DNA of 6,695 bases from Candidatus Cloacimonadota bacterium (GTDB taxonomy: Bacteria; Cloacimonadota; Cloacimonadia; Cloacimonadales; Cloacimonadaceae), in the NCBI GenBank assembly GCA_017995495.1, contig JAGOIS010000027.1, positions 1 through 6,695 of the forward strand, read 5' to 3'. Below the pieces are notes generated by a model, which did not search any database, had not been told where the DNA came from, and worked only from the letters and a program-made list of their open reading frames with translations. The position numbers and the translations under genes are program-made. The first letter of the stretch is position 1, and every line of letters starts with the position of its first letter. Shown here piece after piece: positions 5,339 to 6,695 of this stretch.

Positions 5339-5716
5339 TCAGGCTTTCCAGAGGCCGTGCAGATTACAGTATTCACGCACGCTGAGCACCTTTTCGGCCT
5401 TCACGCGGAAAATTGCCTCGGGGACGTCGCCGGGCTTGAGTTCGCGGCGATAGATCTTCTTCTCGGTGCAGACCTCGATCAAGGCGATGTAGTGCTTTTC
5501 TTCCATGGGATGAGGCACGGAGCCCACGGCGACCTTGATCTTGTCGCCCAGTTCCGTAACCACGGGAACGTGTTTTTCCAGCGCGGCATCAACGGTGTTT
5601 CCTGCCAGAAGCTTCATCGGTTCGCCACAGCAAACCAGCTCACCGGCTCCGGTGAACAGCACTTCCACCAAGTTCCCGCAGATGGGGCAATGGTATATTT
5701 GACGCAGTTCTGTCAT
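5339..5716 (-). CDS. dfx: desulfoferrodoxin (superoxide reductase with N-terminal desulforedoxin domain)
   Basis: This enzyme reduces superoxide to hydrogen peroxide without releasing oxygen and is a hallmark of anaerobes. The 125-residue protein carries both iron centres. Centre I (desulforedoxin type) has C10 and C13 (CPICGN) and the adjacent pair C29 and C30 (CCGEPM). Centre II, the catalytic Fe(His)4Cys site, has H49 (in EKHVP, with the functional E47-K48), H69 (VPHPM), H75 (EEKHY), C117 and H120 (CNLHG). The numbering agrees within one residue with what I recall for Desulfovibrio desulfoferrodoxin. The ATG at 5716 has AAGGAG at 5723-5728, 6 bases upstream; an in-frame start at 5776 would add 20 unrelated residues. 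It is the first gene of the operon with rubrerythrin and rubredoxin, so peroxide made here is removed by the next gene product. Confidence 0.96.
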   Translation of the reverse strand: MTELRQIYHCPICGNLVEVLFTGAGELVCCGEPMKLLAGNTVDAALEKHVPVVTELGDKIKVAVGSVPHPMEEKHYIALIEVCTEKKIYRRELKPGDVPEAIFRVKAEKVLSVREYCNLHGLWKA

Positions 5717-5722
5717 CTTTCT

Positions 5723-5728
5723 CTCCTT
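5723..5728 (-). promoter_or_regulatory. ribosome binding site deciding the superoxide reductase start
   Basis: AAGGAG on the minus strand lies 6 bases before ATG 5716, the start that gives the usual family N-terminus with the first CxxC at residues 10-13. Confidence 0.8.
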
Positions 5729-5747
5729 GTGTTTTCTTGGAAGGTCA

Positions 5748-5776
5748 AAAACTCTCGGGGCAGTCTCTTTTGTCAA
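5748..5776 (-). promoter_or_regulatory. possible promoter of the superoxide reductase operon
   Basis: A perfect TTGACA lies at 5776-5771 on the minus strand, 54 bases before the start codon. At the ideal 17-base spacing the -10 position reads AGTTTT, a poor match to TATAAT. The promoter may need an activator, or the -35 may be chance. Confidence 0.35.
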
Positions 5777-5779
5777 TAG

Positions 5780-5809
5780 AAATATCCGCCGGCAGCGGAG
5801 GAAATATTT
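5780..5809. promoter_or_regulatory. interrupted palindrome in the divergent intergenic region (possible operator)
   Basis: TCCGC (5785-5789) and GCGGA (5795-5799) form an inverted repeat around CGGCA, flanked by AAATAT (5780-5785) and its complement ATATTT (5804-5809) with a few extra bases on the right arm. It sits just upstream of the minus-strand TTGACA and beside the plus-strand candidate promoter. It does not match the PerR or Rex box consensus as I know them. Confidence 0.3.
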
Positions 5810-5839
5810 TGCTTGCCAAAAAAGCGATTATTCTATTAT
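5809..5839 (+). promoter_or_regulatory. possible promoter of the lipoprotein gene
   Basis: TTGCTT (5809-5814) with TCTATT (5832-5837, spacer 17) or TATTAT (5834-5839, spacer 19) resembles a sigma-70 promoter, and the surrounding 5801-5850 stretch is markedly A/T-rich compared with the window. It lies about 40 bases before the lipoprotein start codon. Confidence 0.35.
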
Positions 5840-5880
5840 TGGAAAAATCAAGGTCTTTTGCACAGAGGAAATAGATATCC

Positions 5881-6695
5881 ATGAAACGTTTGTTGCCGCT
5901 ATTGGCCGCGCTGCTCCTTATCCTCTCCGGATGCGTGGAGTATGATGAAGAACTGTGGCTGAATTCGGACGGTTCCGGCCGGGCCAAAATGCGCCTGACA
6001 CACCGCTCCCATTATTCAAACACCCAGGAGATCATGAACAAGCTGGACAAGCCGGGGATCCATCTCAGAGACATCCAGAGAAAGGAAAGCGGCGATAACA
6101 TGATCTACGAGGTGGAGTTCAGTTTCGACAGCATCGAGGCCTTCAACAACGTTAACGACCAGCTCGCCGCGGCTGATTTCTGGGGGCAGATCACCCTGGC
6201 CAAAAATCCCGAAGGCAACATCGTTTTCCGGCGCATGATCTCTCTGAATATGGATAAACCGATGGAAACCGCCCAGGAATATCCCCAGGATGAATTGGAG
6301 GGATTGTTTGGCGAGGGCCATACCGGGACGGACAGCAGCTACATGGCCGAGGAAGATTATATCAACAGCCTCCCCGACGACAATGACATCCTCCAGGGCA
6401 TCTATATGCAGCAGCAGACCGAACACCCCCTCTGGACTTACAAACTCCACGTTCCCTGGAAGATCATCACCACCAGCGACAACGCCTCCAGCATAGATCC
6501 CCAAACAAGGGTCGTCTCATGGAAATTTGACACCATGGAAATGTGGAACAAGTATGAGGTGATGACGGTGGAGATGAAAAAAGGCATCAGTTGGTTGGTC
6601 TACGCCCTGGCCGGGCTTGTGGCAGCGCTGATCGCCATGTTCATCGCCTGGATGATCAGGATCAGGCGCCGCTCCCATCTCAAGGAGGCGATCAA
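5881..6695 (+). CDS. predicted lipoprotein with C-terminal transmembrane helix, unknown function (3' end outside window)
   Basis: The open frame runs from ATG 5881 to the window edge (271 complete codons) without a stop. Residues 1-18 are a textbook lipoprotein signal: MKR, a Leu-rich core, then the lipobox LSGC with lipidated C18. The mature protein begins CVEYDEELWLNSDGSGRAK, a pattern of a short beta-rich repeat with DGSG that I have seen in uncharacterised surface or periplasmic lipoproteins; a link to LppM/DUF3153-like proteins is possible but not shown. An acidic stretch (about 125-165) precedes a further folded part. Residues 238-259 (WLVYALAGLVAALIAMFIAWMI) form a membrane helix followed by RIRRRS, so the chain should end in the cytoplasm. 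AGAGG at 5864-5868 is 12 bases upstream, rather far. It is divergent from the superoxide reductase operon and may share its control region. Its codon use resembles its neighbours. Confidence 0.82.
   Translation, partial: MKRLLPLLAALLLILSGCVEYDEELWLNSDGSGRAKMRLTHRSHYSNTQEIMNKLDKPGIHLRDIQRKESGDNMIYEVEFSFDSIEAFNNVNDQLAAADFWGQITLAKNPEGNIVFRRMISLNMDKPMETAQEYPQDELEGLFGEGHTGTDSSYMAEEDYINSLPDDNDILQGIYMQQQTEHPLWTYKLHVPWKIITTSDNASSIDPQTRVVSWKFDTMEMWNKYEVMTVEMKKGISWLVYALAGLVAALIAMFIAWMIRIRRRSHLKEAI

Noticed and set aside
6016..6504. 162-codon minus-strand open frame in the lipoprotein gene
   Set aside because: The plus strand has a continuous frame with lipobox and membrane helix; the minus frame has no signal for initiation.

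Overview
The window (about 6.7 kb, moderately GC-rich, genes tightly packed) looks like bacterial chromosome from an anaerobic fermenter. The evidence is a superoxide reductase / rubrerythrin / rubredoxin operon, the oxygen defence typical of strict anaerobes, plus an acetoacetate-type CoA-transferase pair. No ribosomal RNA or other taxonomic marker is present. A syntrophic/fermentative lineage such as Cloacimonadota is a guess from gene content, not a demonstration. No mobile element, CRISPR array, tRNA or rRNA was seen.

Layout. Left block, plus strand: the 3' end of the GTPase gene hflX (to 551), then atoD-atoA (607-1906, overlapping by 8 bp), a likely terminator, then a DUF523-DUF1722 fusion gene (1977-2930). 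Positions 2931-3371 form a non-coding gap between convergent genes and hold several inverted repeats. Middle block, minus strand, read right to left: superoxide reductase (5716-5339), rubrerythrin (5310-4720), a 47-residue rubredoxin (4708-4565), a strong intrinsic terminator (4551-4519), a ferritin-like diiron protein (4492-4040), and tsaB (4043-3372), which overlaps the ferritin-like gene by 4 bp. Right end, plus strand: a lipoprotein gene (from 5881) runs off the window and is divergent from the superoxide reductase operon across a 164-bp regulatory gap.

How the genes work together. Superoxide reductase turns superoxide into peroxide, rubrerythrin reduces peroxide to water, and rubredoxin is the likely electron carrier to both, so the operon is a self-contained detoxification chain lacking only a rubredoxin reductase. 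The AtoDA pair moves CoA between acyl-CoA and acetoacetate-type acids. HflX (ribosome rescue) and TsaB (t6A tRNA modification) are translation housekeeping genes.

No wholly new system is evident. The points most worth a second look are the rubredoxin with Gln in place of the usual Gly after its first CxxC, the DUF523 domain with a rearranged cysteine set, the terminator sitting directly before the ferritin-like/tsaB pair, the structured 441-bp gap, and the lipoprotein that also carries a C-terminal membrane helix.
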